Source: Asanoa hainanensis (GTDB lineage Bacteria > Actinomycetota > Actinomycetes > Mycobacteriales > Micromonosporaceae). Taken from it: 64,000 nt of DNA. Each line of letters starts with the position of its first letter. The stretch's first letter is position 1. The notes under the pieces were generated by a model. It was not told the origin of the DNA. It searched no databases and saw only the letters and a program-made list of their open reading frames with translations. The stretch is from positions 1 through 64,000 of the forward strand of contig NZ_FZPH01000014.1 in the NCBI RefSeq assembly GCF_900188485.1, written 5' to 3'. This document shows, piece by piece, positions 44,941-53,009 of this stretch. A program made the translations under genes and the position numbers.

Positions 44941-45673
44941 GACGCCGGCCGGGCACCTCCAGGATGCCGAGCTCGACCGCCCTCATCACGGTGGCGACCG
45001 GCCCGGAGGTGCCCAGCTTGCGGTGCACGTTCTCCAGGTGTTTGCGCACCGTGCCGGCCGCGAGCCCCAACCGGCGCGCGGTGGCCGGCACGGTCAGCCC
45101 GTCGGCGATGCCGCGGACGACCTCGACCTCCCGCGCGGTCAAGGGCGCGCTGTCGGAAGCCGGCCTCGGCCGATGGAGGGCGATCAGCGCGGGCTGGATG
45201 CGTTCCAGCAGGTCCATCTCCCGGGCGTCGAAGGCGCGGTCGCGGTTGAACTGGTACCAGCTCAGCAACGGCGGCGACCCGACCACGAGCGCGACCGTGT
45301 GCGCCCCGATGCCCTGCGGGGCATGGATCTCGCGGTAGACCGCGTGCTGCCGCCACTGGCGTTCGGGAAGCACGTCGGTGACCTGCAAGGGCGGCCCAGG
45401 GTACGGGCGTGACCCGCGCACGGTGGCCGCGAACAGCGGATGGGCGGTGAGCCGGTCGTGCATCTGCCGAAGCAGCGCCCGCTCGACGGGCCGGTCGGCG
45501 GCGAGGTCGGGCAGGCGCAGGGTGGCCAGGTCGAGCTCGGCGTAGGTGGCGAGGTCGGTGCCGAGCCGGCCGCCGATCGCGGCGATGGCGGCGTCGGCGA
45601 GCGGCCGGCCGCGCAACGCACTGACTTCCGCGGCGGTGGCGCGTACCCACGACTGGTCGCTGTGTTGGGTCAC
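44933..45673 (-). CDS. LuxR-family transcriptional regulator
   Basis: Protein of 246 residues from GTG 45673. The C-terminal GerE-type helix-turn-helix reads LTAREVEVVRGIADGLTVPATA then LGLAAGTVRKHLENVHRKLG. The N-terminal ~150 residues resemble a GAF-like sensor without a recognised ligand. It is convergent with the secreted metallopeptidase operon and divergent from the EEP nuclease, so either could be its target. The frame is open to 45712. Confidence 0.87.
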   Translation of the reverse strand: MTQHSDQSWVRATAAEVSALRGRPLADAAIAAIGGRLGTDLATYAELDLATLRLPDLAADRPVERALLRQMHDRLTAHPLFAATVRGSRPYPGPPLQVTDVLPERQWRQHAVYREIHAPQGIGAHTVALVVGSPPLLSWYQFNRDRAFDAREMDLLERIQPALIALHRPRPASDSAPLTAREVEVVRGIADGLTVPATARRLGLAAGTVRKHLENVHRKLGTSGPVATVMRAVELGILEVPGRRPT

Positions 45674-45804
45674 GGCCGGACCATAAGAACCGCGCGCCGC
45701 CCGCCCGGTCACCGATTGGACAGCGGTCGGCTTTGCGTCACAAGATCGATGGTGTGGACATCAACTGGCAGTGAGCCGTTCGCCGACGCGTCGAGTTTGA
45801 TCGA

Positions 45805-45816
45805 TAGCTTGGCGCG
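45805..45816 (+). promoter_or_regulatory. -10 box for leaderless EEP nuclease mRNA
   Basis: TAGCTT at 45805-45810 lies 6 nt before the ATG at 45817, with no Shine-Dalgarno. Confidence 0.45.
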
Positions 45817-46680
45817 ATGCGACAGAAGAGACAATGGTTCGCTCTGGCCGGCGTGCTCGCGCTGGTGGTCGGCCTCCTGCCCGCCACGCCGGCGGCCGCG
45901 GCGGGCGTGACGTTCAAGGCCGCCACCCTGAACATCTACAACGGACTTGACCAGGCCGACTTCCTCCACGACCTGAACCTGATCGCGGGGAAGGCCGACC
46001 TCGTGGGCCTCAACGAGGTCGGCAACCGCAAGGCGCTGCTGCAGAGTTGGGCCACCGACAACGGCTGGTGGTTGTACGCGCCGGGCGGCACCAACCAGGC
46101 GGGCGAGGCGCTGATCGCCCGGAAGAGCGCGTTCGACGTGGTCGACCAGGGCTCGATCTTCGTGTGCGACACGAACGGGCCGGGCGAGGTGCCGCCGGCC
46201 CGCTACAACAACTGGGTCAAGTACCGGCACAAGGCCAGCGGCCGCAACGTCGTCCACATCAACGCGCACGCCGTGGCGAGCATCGAGAATGCCGGGCGTC
46301 CGGAGGACCTGCCCCGCACGAAGTGTGCGGAGGCGCAGTTCCAGGGTCTCAAAGACCTGGCGGTCGACAAGCAGCGCGAGGGCCAGGTGATCGTCAGCGG
46401 CGACCTCAACGTCGACTTCAGTGCCGACCGGGCGTACGGGTACGCGAAGTTCCCATGGCAGGTCTTCGAGGCCAACGAGCTGCCCAACCTGCGCTCCAAC
46501 TACAACCTGTACGGCGAGCAGGGCACCGGCACGCACGGCAACCGGCACATCGACTACGTCTACTTCTGGAAGCGCCTGCCGGCGTACCAGCTGATGTGGA
46601 TGACCGGCTACGACATCGTCGGCGGCACGAAGTCCGACCACAACGGTGTCGTGGCGACCTTCTCCGTCGAGCAGGCCTAG
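45817..46680 (+). CDS. Secreted endonuclease/exonuclease/phosphatase family protein
   Basis: Exported protein of 287 residues with a signal peptide ending at PATPAAAAG. All catalytic positions of the EEP fold are visible: Asn in ATLNIYNG, Glu in VGLNEVGN, His in INAHA, D-x-N in SGDLNVDF, Asp in HIDYVYF and the terminal Asp-His in KSDHNGV. It could be a secreted nuclease, sphingomyelinase-like enzyme or phosphoesterase. The stop shares CTAG 46677-46680 with the converging SDR gene. Confidence 0.88.
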   Translation: MRQKRQWFALAGVLALVVGLLPATPAAAAGVTFKAATLNIYNGLDQADFLHDLNLIAGKADLVGLNEVGNRKALLQSWATDNGWWLYAPGGTNQAGEALIARKSAFDVVDQGSIFVCDTNGPGEVPPARYNNWVKYRHKASGRNVVHINAHAVASIENAGRPEDLPRTKCAEAQFQGLKDLAVDKQREGQVIVSGDLNVDFSADRAYGYAKFPWQVFEANELPNLRSNYNLYGEQGTGTHGNRHIDYVYFWKRLPAYQLMWMTGYDIVGGTKSDHNGVVATFSVEQA

Positions 46681-47489
46681 AGATCGGCCGTGGCCGCGGA
46701 CGCCTGTTGGGCCTCGATGGCCGACAGGCGTTCGCGGAGCGTCGTGGTCATCAGGTGCCACGCGTCGGAGCCCAGCACCAACCGGCGGGGTGGGTCGGGG
46801 GAGTCGGCGGTCGCGATGATGGCTGCCACCGTCTTCTCCAGGCTGTCGGTCAACTGCTCCTCGGGTACGGGTGGCCGGTCGGCGGGACCACCCCGGTACG
46901 GCTCGCTGACCGGCACCCGGGTCGCCGCGTCGAAGAAGCCCGTGCGGACCATGCCCGGCTCGATCAGGGTGGTCTCGATGCCGAACGGGGCCACCTCCGT
47001 GGCCAGCGCCTCGTAGAAGCCCTCGATGCCCCACTTCGAGACGTGGTACAGCGCGAAGGCCGGGAACGCGATCTGGCCGCCCATGCTGGACAGCTGCATC
47101 AGCCGGCCGCCGCCCTGCGCCCGCAGGCCCGGGACGACCGCGCGGGCGAGCTGGATCGACGCCGTCAGGTTCGTGGCGATCATCTGGTCGATCTGCTCGT
47201 CCGTCAGGTCCTCGGCGACGCCGAACACGCCGTACCCGGCGTTCGAGACGACCACGTCGATCCGCTCGTGCTCCGCGAACGCGGCCGCCACCACGGCGCG
47301 CAGCCGTGCCGTGTCGGTGACGTCCAGCGCCGCGCGCCACAGGCGGTCGCCGTGTTTTCGCGCGAGGTCGTCGAGGTGCGAGGGCCGGCGCAGCGTTGCC
47401 GCCACCCGGTCGCCGCGGTCCAGCGCCTGCTCCACGAGCTCGCGGCCCATCCCGCGGGAGGCGCCGGTGATCAGCCAGGTCTTCGCCAT
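46677..47489 (-). CDS. SDR-family oxidoreductase
   Basis: Protein of 270 residues. The NADP motif is WLITGASRGMGRELVEQAL, with NAG in VVSNAGYGVFG, SSMGG for the catalytic Ser and Y-x3-K in YHVSKWGIEGFYEAL. The Arg/Lys pattern after GASRG suggests NADP. The C-terminal FFDAATRVP is the usual lid of the 17-beta-hydroxysteroid-dehydrogenase-like group. The substrate is unknown. ATG 47489 begins MAKTWLITG. Confidence 0.9.
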   Translation of the reverse strand: MAKTWLITGASRGMGRELVEQALDRGDRVAATLRRPSHLDDLARKHGDRLWRAALDVTDTARLRAVVAAAFAEHERIDVVVSNAGYGVFGVAEDLTDEQIDQMIATNLTASIQLARAVVPGLRAQGGGRLMQLSSMGGQIAFPAFALYHVSKWGIEGFYEALATEVAPFGIETTLIEPGMVRTGFFDAATRVPVSEPYRGGPADRPPVPEEQLTDSLEKTVAAIIATADSPDPPRRLVLGSDAWHLMTTTLRERLSAIEAQQASAATADL

Positions 47490-47497
47490 GCGGGTTG

Positions 47498-47830
47498 CTA
47501 TACCCGCGGCGCGTACATGATTACCGCGACGCCGGCCAGGCACAGGATCGCGCCGGCGATGTCGTAGCGGTCCGGCCGGAACTTGTCGACGATCACGCCC
47601 CAGGCGAGGGAGCCGGCCACGAAGACACCGCCGTACGCGGCCAGGACCCGGCCGAAGTGCGCGTCGGGCTGGAAGGTGGCGACGAAGCCGTATAGGCCGA
47701 GCGCGGCGACGCCGGCACCGACCCACAGCAGCCCGCGGTGCTCGCGTACGCCCTGCCACACCAGCCAGGCGCCACCGATCTCGGCGAGGGCGGCAGCGAC
47801 GTACAGGGCGATGGACTTGCCGATCGTCAC
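47498..47830 (-). CDS. UPF0060 (YnfA-type) membrane protein
   Basis: Protein of 110 residues with four membrane helices. The family core is [49 protein letters not shown] and [23 protein letters not shown]0060 members are small multidrug-resistance-like proteins of unclear substrate. GTG 47830 overlaps the stop of the SIP gene by 4 bp (GTGA), so it is translated with it. The pairing with an iron-siderophore reductase is of interest. Confidence 0.87.
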   Translation of the reverse strand: MTIGKSIALYVAAALAEIGGAWLVWQGVREHRGLLWVGAGVAALGLYGFVATFQPDAHFGRVLAAYGGVFVAGSLAWGVIVDKFRPDRYDIAGAILCLAGVAVIMYAPRV

Positions 47831-48588
47831 TCGATGCGACCGATCGGCTCCCGCTTCTCGGCCTGGAACACGTCCTCGGTGCGACCGCGCGCCCAGTAAC
47901 CGGAGATGGAGATGGCCTCGCGGGGGACCGCGCGGGTGCGCAGGACCGCGCGGATCGCCTTGACGGACTCCCGCTCGCCGTGGACGAAGACCTGGACCCC
48001 GCTCGCGTCCGGCCACGGCCCGCCGTCGACCGCGCGCGCCAGGAAGGCCACGTCGTCGAAGTCGGGGTTGACCAGCCAGTTCAGGGCCACCCCGGCCGGG
48101 CATTTGAGGTGGAGGATGTCGGCCTCGGCGGCGACCTCGAGATAGGCGGCGCCCTTCGCGTCGGCGGGCAACGCCTCCAGAGCCGCCGAGATGGCGGGCA
48201 GGGCGGAGAGGTCGCCGGCGAACACGTGCCAGGCGGTCGCCGGGTCCGGCGCGTACGCCCCGCCCGGGCCGGACAGCACGAGCTCGTCGCCCGGCACCGC
48301 CCGCATGGCCCACACCGCGGCGATGCCCGTGTCACCGTGCGTCACGAAGTCGATGGCCAGCCGCTTGGTGGCCCGATCATGCCAGCGGACGGTGTACGTG
48401 CGGGTCACCGGTCGCTCGTCGGCGTCGGTGAACCGCAGCTTCACGTACGCGTCGGTGTGCCCGTTGCCGCCGAAGTCGGCCAGGGACTCGCCGGAGAGGA
48501 CCACCCGCACCAGGTGCGGGCCGACCTGCTCGGTCGACTCCACCGCGAGCACGTGCTGCGGGCGGCCTTGCCGCGTAGGCGCTGTCAT
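47827..48588 (-). CDS. Siderophore-interacting protein (SIP), ferric reductase
   Basis: FAD-dependent reductase of 253 residues that releases iron from ferric siderophores in the cytosol. It shows [24 protein letters not shown] (FAD site, RxYTxR), [17 protein letters not shown] (nucleotide site region) and the C-terminal [17 protein letters not shown] 48588 has GGAAGG just upstream. A TTAGGG direct repeat lies 60-80 bp upstream and may be an iron box. It is coupled to the YnfA-type gene. Confidence 0.9.
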   Translation of the reverse strand: MTAPTRQGRPQHVLAVESTEQVGPHLVRVVLSGESLADFGGNGHTDAYVKLRFTDADERPVTRTYTVRWHDRATKRLAIDFVTHGDTGIAAVWAMRAVPGDELVLSGPGGAYAPDPATAWHVFAGDLSALPAISAALEALPADAKGAAYLEVAAEADILHLKCPAGVALNWLVNPDFDDVAFLARAVDGGPWPDASGVQVFVHGERESVKAIRAVLRTRAVPREAISISGYWARGRTEDVFQAEKREPIGRIE

Positions 48589-48648
48589 GCCGTACCTTCC
48601 GTCGGATCGCTAGGGCCCGTCGCAGGCCGCGTTGAACGGCAGGACAGG

Positions 48649-48665
48649 CCCTAAGGCCACCCTAA
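48649..48665 (-). promoter_or_regulatory. Possible iron-box-like repeat upstream of SIP
   Basis: On the minus strand the segment reads TTAGGG, five bases, TTAGGG (48665-48649). IdeR/DmdR boxes are built on TTAGGT-type half-sites, but only about half of the 19-bp consensus matches. It lies between the SIP gene and the CGNR gene end. Weak. Confidence 0.25.
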
Positions 48666-49243
48666 CCCCTTGTTGCTCGGGTGCGGCGCACCGCTACGTA
48701 GCGCCGCATCTTCTCGGTGGTGCCGCAGTCCTCCATGCTGCACCAGCGGCGGCTGCGGTTCTTGCTCTCGTCGACGAACAGGAATCGACAGCCGCCGCAG
48801 CCCTTGATCCGCTCGCGCGGCCCGGCGGTGAGCAGGTCGACCGCCGCGTGCACCACCGGCCACAGTGGCCGGAGAGCGCTGTGGTCGTCGTGCCAGCTCC
48901 ACGCGAAGCCGGCGTCGAGGCGCGCGTGGGCGATCGCCTCGGCCTCGTCGTCGCGGAGCCGGTCCAGTGCGGCGGCGCTCGGGGTGCCGCCGTCGGCCAG
49001 CGACCGGAACAGCTCGTCGAGGTAGTCGCGGGTGCGCAGCGCCCGTTCGAGGGCGGCCGCCTCGCCGGCCGGTTCGTCCACGGCGGCCTCCACCACGCCC
49101 GCGTACGCGGCCCACGCGACCAGGTCGCGGTAGCTCGTGAGCACGTCGTCGTCCGGCGGGCCGGTGGGTGGCCCACTGCGCGTGTTGACGAAGTCCAGGG
49201 CGACGTTGCCGCCCACCAGACGCATCCGCTCGACTGTTTCCAT
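48662..49243 (-). CDS. CGNR zinc-finger transcriptional regulator (ABATE domain)
   Basis: Protein of 193 residues. The N-terminal ABATE domain contains GGNVALDFVNTRSGPPTGPPDD, and the C-terminal CGNR zinc finger reads CGGCRFLFVDESKNRSRRWCSMEDCG with four Cys ligands. These proteins are thought to regulate stress or resistance genes. ATG 49243 is preceded by TAAAGT 8 nt upstream. It is divergent from an MFS exporter operon. The intergenic region has a repeated motif near both transcription start sites, suggesting autoregulation. Confidence 0.88.
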   Translation of the reverse strand: METVERMRLVGGNVALDFVNTRSGPPTGPPDDDVLTSYRDLVAWAAYAGVVEAAVDEPAGEAAALERALRTRDYLDELFRSLADGGTPSAAALDRLRDDEAEAIAHARLDAGFAWSWHDDHSALRPLWPVVHAAVDLLTAGPRERIKGCGGCRFLFVDESKNRSRRWCSMEDCGTTEKMRRYVAVRRTRATRG

Positions 49244-49306
49244 CAAAACGAACTTTACCAGTAGCGCCGCGTCGAACGTGCCCGTTAGTCTGTTTCCACC
49301 ATAACG
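49236..49306. promoter_or_regulatory. Direct-repeat operator candidate between CGNR and MFS genes
   Basis: GTTTCCAYCAWAACG occurs at 49236-49250 and 49292-49306 (13 of 15 identical) with similarity continuing through TTT. The first copy covers the CGNR start codon and lies next to its -10 box TAAAGT (49257-49252, minus strand). The second follows TAGTCT (49286-49291), a possible -10 box for the exporter. Both copies therefore sit at transcription starts, fitting a repressor site. Confidence 0.45.
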
Positions 49307-49323
49307 TCGTTTGGGGGTAACTC

Positions 49324-50535
49324 ATGAGGAACCGGCGCGCGGTAGGAGCCCTGATCGGCCTGGCGGGCGGCACGTTCCTCTACACCACCGCCGAGGCGCT
49401 GCCGATCGGCCTGTTGCTGCCGATGGCCGCCGACCTCGGGGTCCCGCCGACCCGGGTGGGTGCGCTCGTCACCGCGTACGGGGCGGTGGTCGTCGCCCTC
49501 TCGATCCCGCTGACCGCGCTGGCCAGGCGGATTCCCCGGCGGCGCCTGCTGTCGGCTCTCCTGGCCGGCTTCGTGGTCAGCACCGTGACCACGGTGTTCG
49601 CGAGCGGCTTCGCCCTGGTCCTGGTGGCCCGGCTCGCGACGGCCGCGACCCATGCGCTGTTCTGGGCCGTCGTGGTGCCGGCCGCGGCCGAGCTGTTCCG
49701 GCCCGGCGTGCGCGGGCGGGTGGTCGCGGTCGTGTTCGCCGGCGGCAACGTCGCCCTGGTGCTGGGCGTGCCCGCCGGCACGTGGCTCGGCGAGCGGGCC
49801 GGCTGGCAGGCGTCGTTCCTGGCGGTGGCCGGGCTCGGGGCGATCGTGCTGGTCACCGTGGCCGCGCTGTTGCCGTCGACCCGGCCCGACGAGGGCCACG
49901 CGGCCCGGGGCGCGACCCCCGACGCACGGCGGTTCTGGCTGCTCGTCGGTGTCGCCGTCCTGACGACCGCCGGCGCCATCGCCGCGTACACCTATGTCGC
50001 CCTGTTCGTCACCGAGGTCAGCGGGCTGGCCGCCGCGTCGCTCGGAGCCGTCCTCCTGGTCCGCGGCGTCGCCAGCGTGCTCGGGATCCTGGCCTTCGGC
50101 GGGTTCGTCGACCGCCGGCCGTGGCCCGCCCTGGTTCTCACCGTCGGGCTGCAGGCGGTGGCCCTGGTCGGCCTCTACGCGCTGGGCGGGTGGCCGGCCG
50201 CCGCCGTCACCCTGCTCGCGCTGTCCGGGCTCGCGTTCGCGGCGTTCACGGCGGCGCTCGGCGGCCTGGTGCTGCGGGTGGCGCCCGGCCGCTCAGACCT
50301 GGCCGCGGCCACCCTCTCCGCCGCGGTCAACGTCGGCATCACCGCCGGCGCCTGGCTCGGTGGCCTCGTGCTGCCGAGCCACGGCCCGCGCGGAGCGGTG
50401 CTGGTCGGCGCCCTGCTCGGCCTCGTCGCGCTGGCCCTGGCCCTCGCCGAACGACTCCTGCCCTACGCGGATTCGCGTACGCCCGATGTCGCTCCCGAAC
50501 CGACGACGGTGCCGCGGGGCGCGCGCACGCTGTGA
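49324..50535 (+). CDS. MFS transporter (DHA1-type efflux family)
   Basis: Transporter of 403 residues with twelve predicted helices. It shows ALPIGLLLPMAADLGVPPTRVGAL and RLATAATHALFWAVVVPAAA, typical of the sugar/chloramphenicol-efflux type (SotB/YdhP-like) subgroup. GGGGG lies 6 nt before the ATG. It opens an operon with an SDR gene only 3 bp downstream, and is divergent from the CGNR regulator, so it is probably under its control. The exported compound is unknown. Confidence 0.9.
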   Translation: MRNRRAVGALIGLAGGTFLYTTAEALPIGLLLPMAADLGVPPTRVGALVTAYGAVVVALSIPLTALARRIPRRRLLSALLAGFVVSTVTTVFASGFALVLVARLATAATHALFWAVVVPAAAELFRPGVRGRVVAVVFAGGNVALVLGVPAGTWLGERAGWQASFLAVAGLGAIVLVTVAALLPSTRPDEGHAARGATPDARRFWLLVGVAVLTTAGAIAAYTYVALFVTEVSGLAAASLGAVLLVRGVASVLGILAFGGFVDRRPWPALVLTVGLQAVALVGLYALGGWPAAAVTLLALSGLAFAAFTAALGGLVLRVAPGRSDLAAATLSAAVNVGITAGAWLGGLVLPSHGPRGAVLVGALLGLVALALALAERLLPYADSRTPDVAPEPTTVPRGARTL

Positions 50536-50538
50536 GGC

Positions 50539-51285
50539 ATGGACCTTTCGAATCAGGTGGCCCTGGTGACGGGCAGCTCGCGCGGGATCGGTGCCGCGAT
50601 CGCGGAGACCTTCGCCGCAGCGGGAGCCGACGTGGTGCTGCACGGCCGTTCGGCGAGCGCGCTGGCCGAAGTGCGGGAGCGGATCGGTGGTGACGCCCTG
50701 GTCGTGACCGGCGACGTCACCGTCGCCGCGGACCTCGACCGGATGCACGACCAGATCATGGAGCGGCACGGCCGGGTCGACGTCCTGGTCGCCAACGCGG
50801 GCAACACCACGAGCCGGCCGGCGCCGATCGAGGACATCACCGAGGAGAGCTGGCGCGCCGACCTCGACCAGAACCTGACCGGCACCTTCCTCACCGTGCG
50901 CCGGTACCTGCCGGGCATGAAGCAGCGCCGCGCGGGCACCATCATCACGCTGTCGTCGGCCGCGGGGCGCAAACCCAGCGAGCGCACCATCGTGGCGTAC
51001 GCCGTGGCCAAGGCGGGTGTGCAGCTCTTCACCCAGGACCTGGCCGCGCAGGTCGGTCCGTTCGGCATCCGGGCCAACTGCATCGCACCCGAGACGATCC
51101 TGACCGAGACGAACCGGGGCTGGATCCCGGAGGAGACGCAGCGCGCGCTGGCGGAAGCCCACCCGCTGCGCCGCCTCGGCACCCCGGCCGACGTCGCCGA
51201 GACCGCGCTGTTCCTGGCCTCGGAGCAGTCGAGCTGGATCACCGGCGTGATCGTGGACGTGGCCGGCGGGGCGGTCCTCGTCTAG
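50539..51285 (+). CDS. SDR-family oxidoreductase (FabG-like)
   Basis: Protein of 248 residues with LVTGSSRGIGAAIAETF, NAG in VANAGNTTSR, catalytic Ser in LSSAAGRK and Y-x3-K in YAVAKAGVQLF. The C-terminal SSWITGVIVDVAGG is classical for FabG-like enzymes. It starts 3 bp after the MFS stop and is in its operon. The stop shares CTAG 51282-51285 with the converging YCII-type gene. Confidence 0.92.
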   Translation: MDLSNQVALVTGSSRGIGAAIAETFAAAGADVVLHGRSASALAEVRERIGGDALVVTGDVTVAADLDRMHDQIMERHGRVDVLVANAGNTTSRPAPIEDITEESWRADLDQNLTGTFLTVRRYLPGMKQRRAGTIITLSSAAGRKPSERTIVAYAVAKAGVQLFTQDLAAQVGPFGIRANCIAPETILTETNRGWIPEETQRALAEAHPLRRLGTPADVAETALFLASEQSSWITGVIVDVAGGAVLV

Positions 51286-51830
51286 CGGCGCCCGCCGAAG
51301 GTCCAGTTGTGGACTTCGACGGCGGCGTACCGGTCCCCTGTGAGGACGGTGCGTGCGTCCTCCTCGTCCGCGGCCCGGACCAGGGCGGCGGTGCCCAACC
51401 AGGCGGTGCCGTCGTCGGAGAGCAGCGGCCCGTACGCGATCAGGTCGTCGGGTCGGGGCGGCACCGACAGGTCCACGGCCTCTCCCGCGCCGAAGCCGAA
51501 CACCAGGAAGCAGGCCTCCTCCGTGCGGCCGCCCGGGAAGTCCCACATCGTGCGCCCCAGGGCGTTGTGCCACCGGCGCAGCAGCACGTCGCGGTAGACG
51601 CCGGCCTGGTAGTTCGGCTCGTCGAAGGCGAACGCCCGGGCGGCCGCGGGGTCGGGCAGGTCGACGATGTGCACGCTGCCGGTGGCCGTCTCGCCGTCGT
51701 CGGTCAGGGTCGGTCCGCGGGCGATCAGCTCGGCCGCGTAACCGTCCATGTAGGACCAATGCGCCTCGGTCAGCTCGGCGCGCAACGGCATCGATCCCGG
51801 CCGGTCACGGTGGTAACAGAGGAACTCCAT
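51282..51830 (-). CDS. YCII-related protein with two domain copies
   Basis: Protein of 182 residues from ATG 51830. It carries two similar ferredoxin-like YCII repeats, one around LIARGPTLTDDGETATGSVH and the other around LIAYGPLLSDDGTAWLGTAA. Each shows the (A/G)-P-L-x-x-D-D-G box. Single-domain YCII proteins resemble muconolactone isomerases; the biological role is unknown. The frame is open to 51854. Confidence 0.85.
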   Translation of the reverse strand: MEFLCYHRDRPGSMPLRAELTEAHWSYMDGYAAELIARGPTLTDDGETATGSVHIVDLPDPAAARAFAFDEPNYQAGVYRDVLLRRWHNALGRTMWDFPGGRTEEACFLVFGFGAGEAVDLSVPPRPDDLIAYGPLLSDDGTAWLGTAALVRAADEEDARTVLTGDRYAAVEVHNWTFGGRR

Positions 51831-51927
51831 GCCACCGATCCTGACATCCCGCAAGGCCCATGATCACCGGCCGGGCAGGAGGATAATTGCGGCGTAGGGG
51901 ACAACCCTGACGAGCGGAGGTGGAGCC

Positions 51928-52380
51928 ATGTCGGTCGACACGGAACACCAGGCGCATCTCGCGACCCACGAGCACATCCACGGCATCGACTGCGGCCACG
52001 AGGCGTTCGAACACGTGGGCCACATCGACTACCTGCACGACGGCCACCGGCACCACTCCCACGACGGCCACTACGACGAGTGCCTGGCCCAGGACCACAC
52101 GAGCACCGAGGGCCACCAGCACCAGCACGGCAAGAGCTGCGGCCACATCGGCCTGCAGCACGACGGGCACGTCGACTACCTGCACGACGGCCACGCGCAC
52201 ACGAAGCACGGCGACCACTACGACGAATGCTCCGTCAAGGACCACGTCGAAGCGGAAGCACACACCCACGTGCACGGCGACGGCTGCGGACACCCGTCGG
52301 TGGCACACGGCGACCACGTCGACTACCTGCACGAGGACCACCGCCACGCGGCCCACGAGGGTCACTACGACGAGCACTGA
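51928..52380 (+). CDS. Histidine-rich triple-repeat metal-binding protein
   Basis: Protein of 150 residues, 39 of them His by my count. It is built of three repeats with an exact 49-residue period (147 bp), aligned on CGH at 22-24, 71-73 and 120-122. Each repeat carries a (V/I)DYLH-(D/E)-x-H and ends HYDE, with Cys52 and Cys101 following in the first two. There is no signal peptide or membrane segment. Similar actinobacterial proteins are annotated as zinc-transport-associated, so Zn2+, Ni2+ or Co2+ storage or buffering is a fair inference. GGAGGTGGAG precedes the ATG. No Zur box is evident upstream. Confidence 0.85.
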   Translation: MSVDTEHQAHLATHEHIHGIDCGHEAFEHVGHIDYLHDGHRHHSHDGHYDECLAQDHTSTEGHQHQHGKSCGHIGLQHDGHVDYLHDGHAHTKHGDHYDECSVKDHVEAEAHTHVHGDGCGHPSVAHGDHVDYLHEDHRHAAHEGHYDEH

Positions 52381-52477
52381 CGGTCACGGAGTGGCGACCT
52401 AACGCGCGGCCGCCTCCTCGATATAACCGGCTTTGAGCTCCCACACGGGGGGATCTCGACGTCATCGAGGAGCGAAC

Positions 52478-52984
52478 GTGAAAGCTGCGACCCGAAACCG
52501 GGTGCTGACCGTCAGCGGACTGGTCGCCACGGTGCTGTTGGCCTTCGGCAGTTTCGCCCAGGCCGAGCCCGAGGCGGCCTCCGTCATCAACGCCTGCGTC
52601 AACCGGAAGACCGGTGACGTGCGCATCCCGAACCCGCCTCGGGAGGCGCGGGAGGCCGGCCGCGGCTGCGATCGGGGGGAGCAGCGGGTGAGCTGGAACG
52701 TCCAGGGCCCGCCCGGTGAGCTCGGGACCCCCGGCGTCATCGCGGACACGGCACCGATCCCGGCGAACACGTCCGACGAGTCGATCCTCGCGTTCTGCCC
52801 GGACGGGACCCTGCTCAGCGGAGGCGGGTTCGAGGTCGACCAGGGCAACCTGTCCGTCGTCGCCAGCGCGCCCGTGGTGGGACCGCAGGGTGGCCTCGTC
52901 GCCTGGCGGGCGAGCTTCACCAACCCGACCGACACGGTCGGTCAGGGCACCGTCTGGGCGGTCTGTTTCCGGCCGGCCAGCTGA
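52478..52984 (+). CDS. Secreted protein of unknown function
   Basis: Exported protein of 168 residues with a signal peptide ending near FGSFAQAEP. The mature part starts INACVNRKTGDVRIPNPP and has CDRGEQRVSWNVQGPPG, which resembles the repeated exported INACVN..G..R / E..VSWN..GP.G pattern of actinobacterial surface proteins. Later Cys residues in LAFCPDG and WAVCF may form a disulfide. GTG 52478 has GAGGAG 5 nt upstream. Function unknown. Confidence 0.72.
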   Translation: MKAATRNRVLTVSGLVATVLLAFGSFAQAEPEAASVINACVNRKTGDVRIPNPPREAREAGRGCDRGEQRVSWNVQGPPGELGTPGVIADTAPIPANTSDESILAFCPDGTLLSGGGFEVDQGNLSVVASAPVVGPQGGLVAWRASFTNPTDTVGQGTVWAVCFRPAS

Positions 52985-52985
52985 G

Positions 52986-53007
52986 GGGTGGGGGCGCGCC
53001 CCCACCC
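52986..53007. terminator. Bidirectional terminator palindrome
   Basis: A perfect 22-bp palindrome (GGGTGGGGGCG and its complement, no loop) lies between the converging secreted-protein and MBL genes. It starts 1 bp after the former's stop codon and ends 2 bp before the latter's. No T-tract is present on either side. Confidence 0.55.
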
Positions 53008-53009
53008 GG

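Noticed and set aside
51845-51927. Zur box upstream of the His-rich gene
   Set aside because: I looked for a TGAAAATGATTTTCA-like palindrome and found none; GATAATT alone is not enough.
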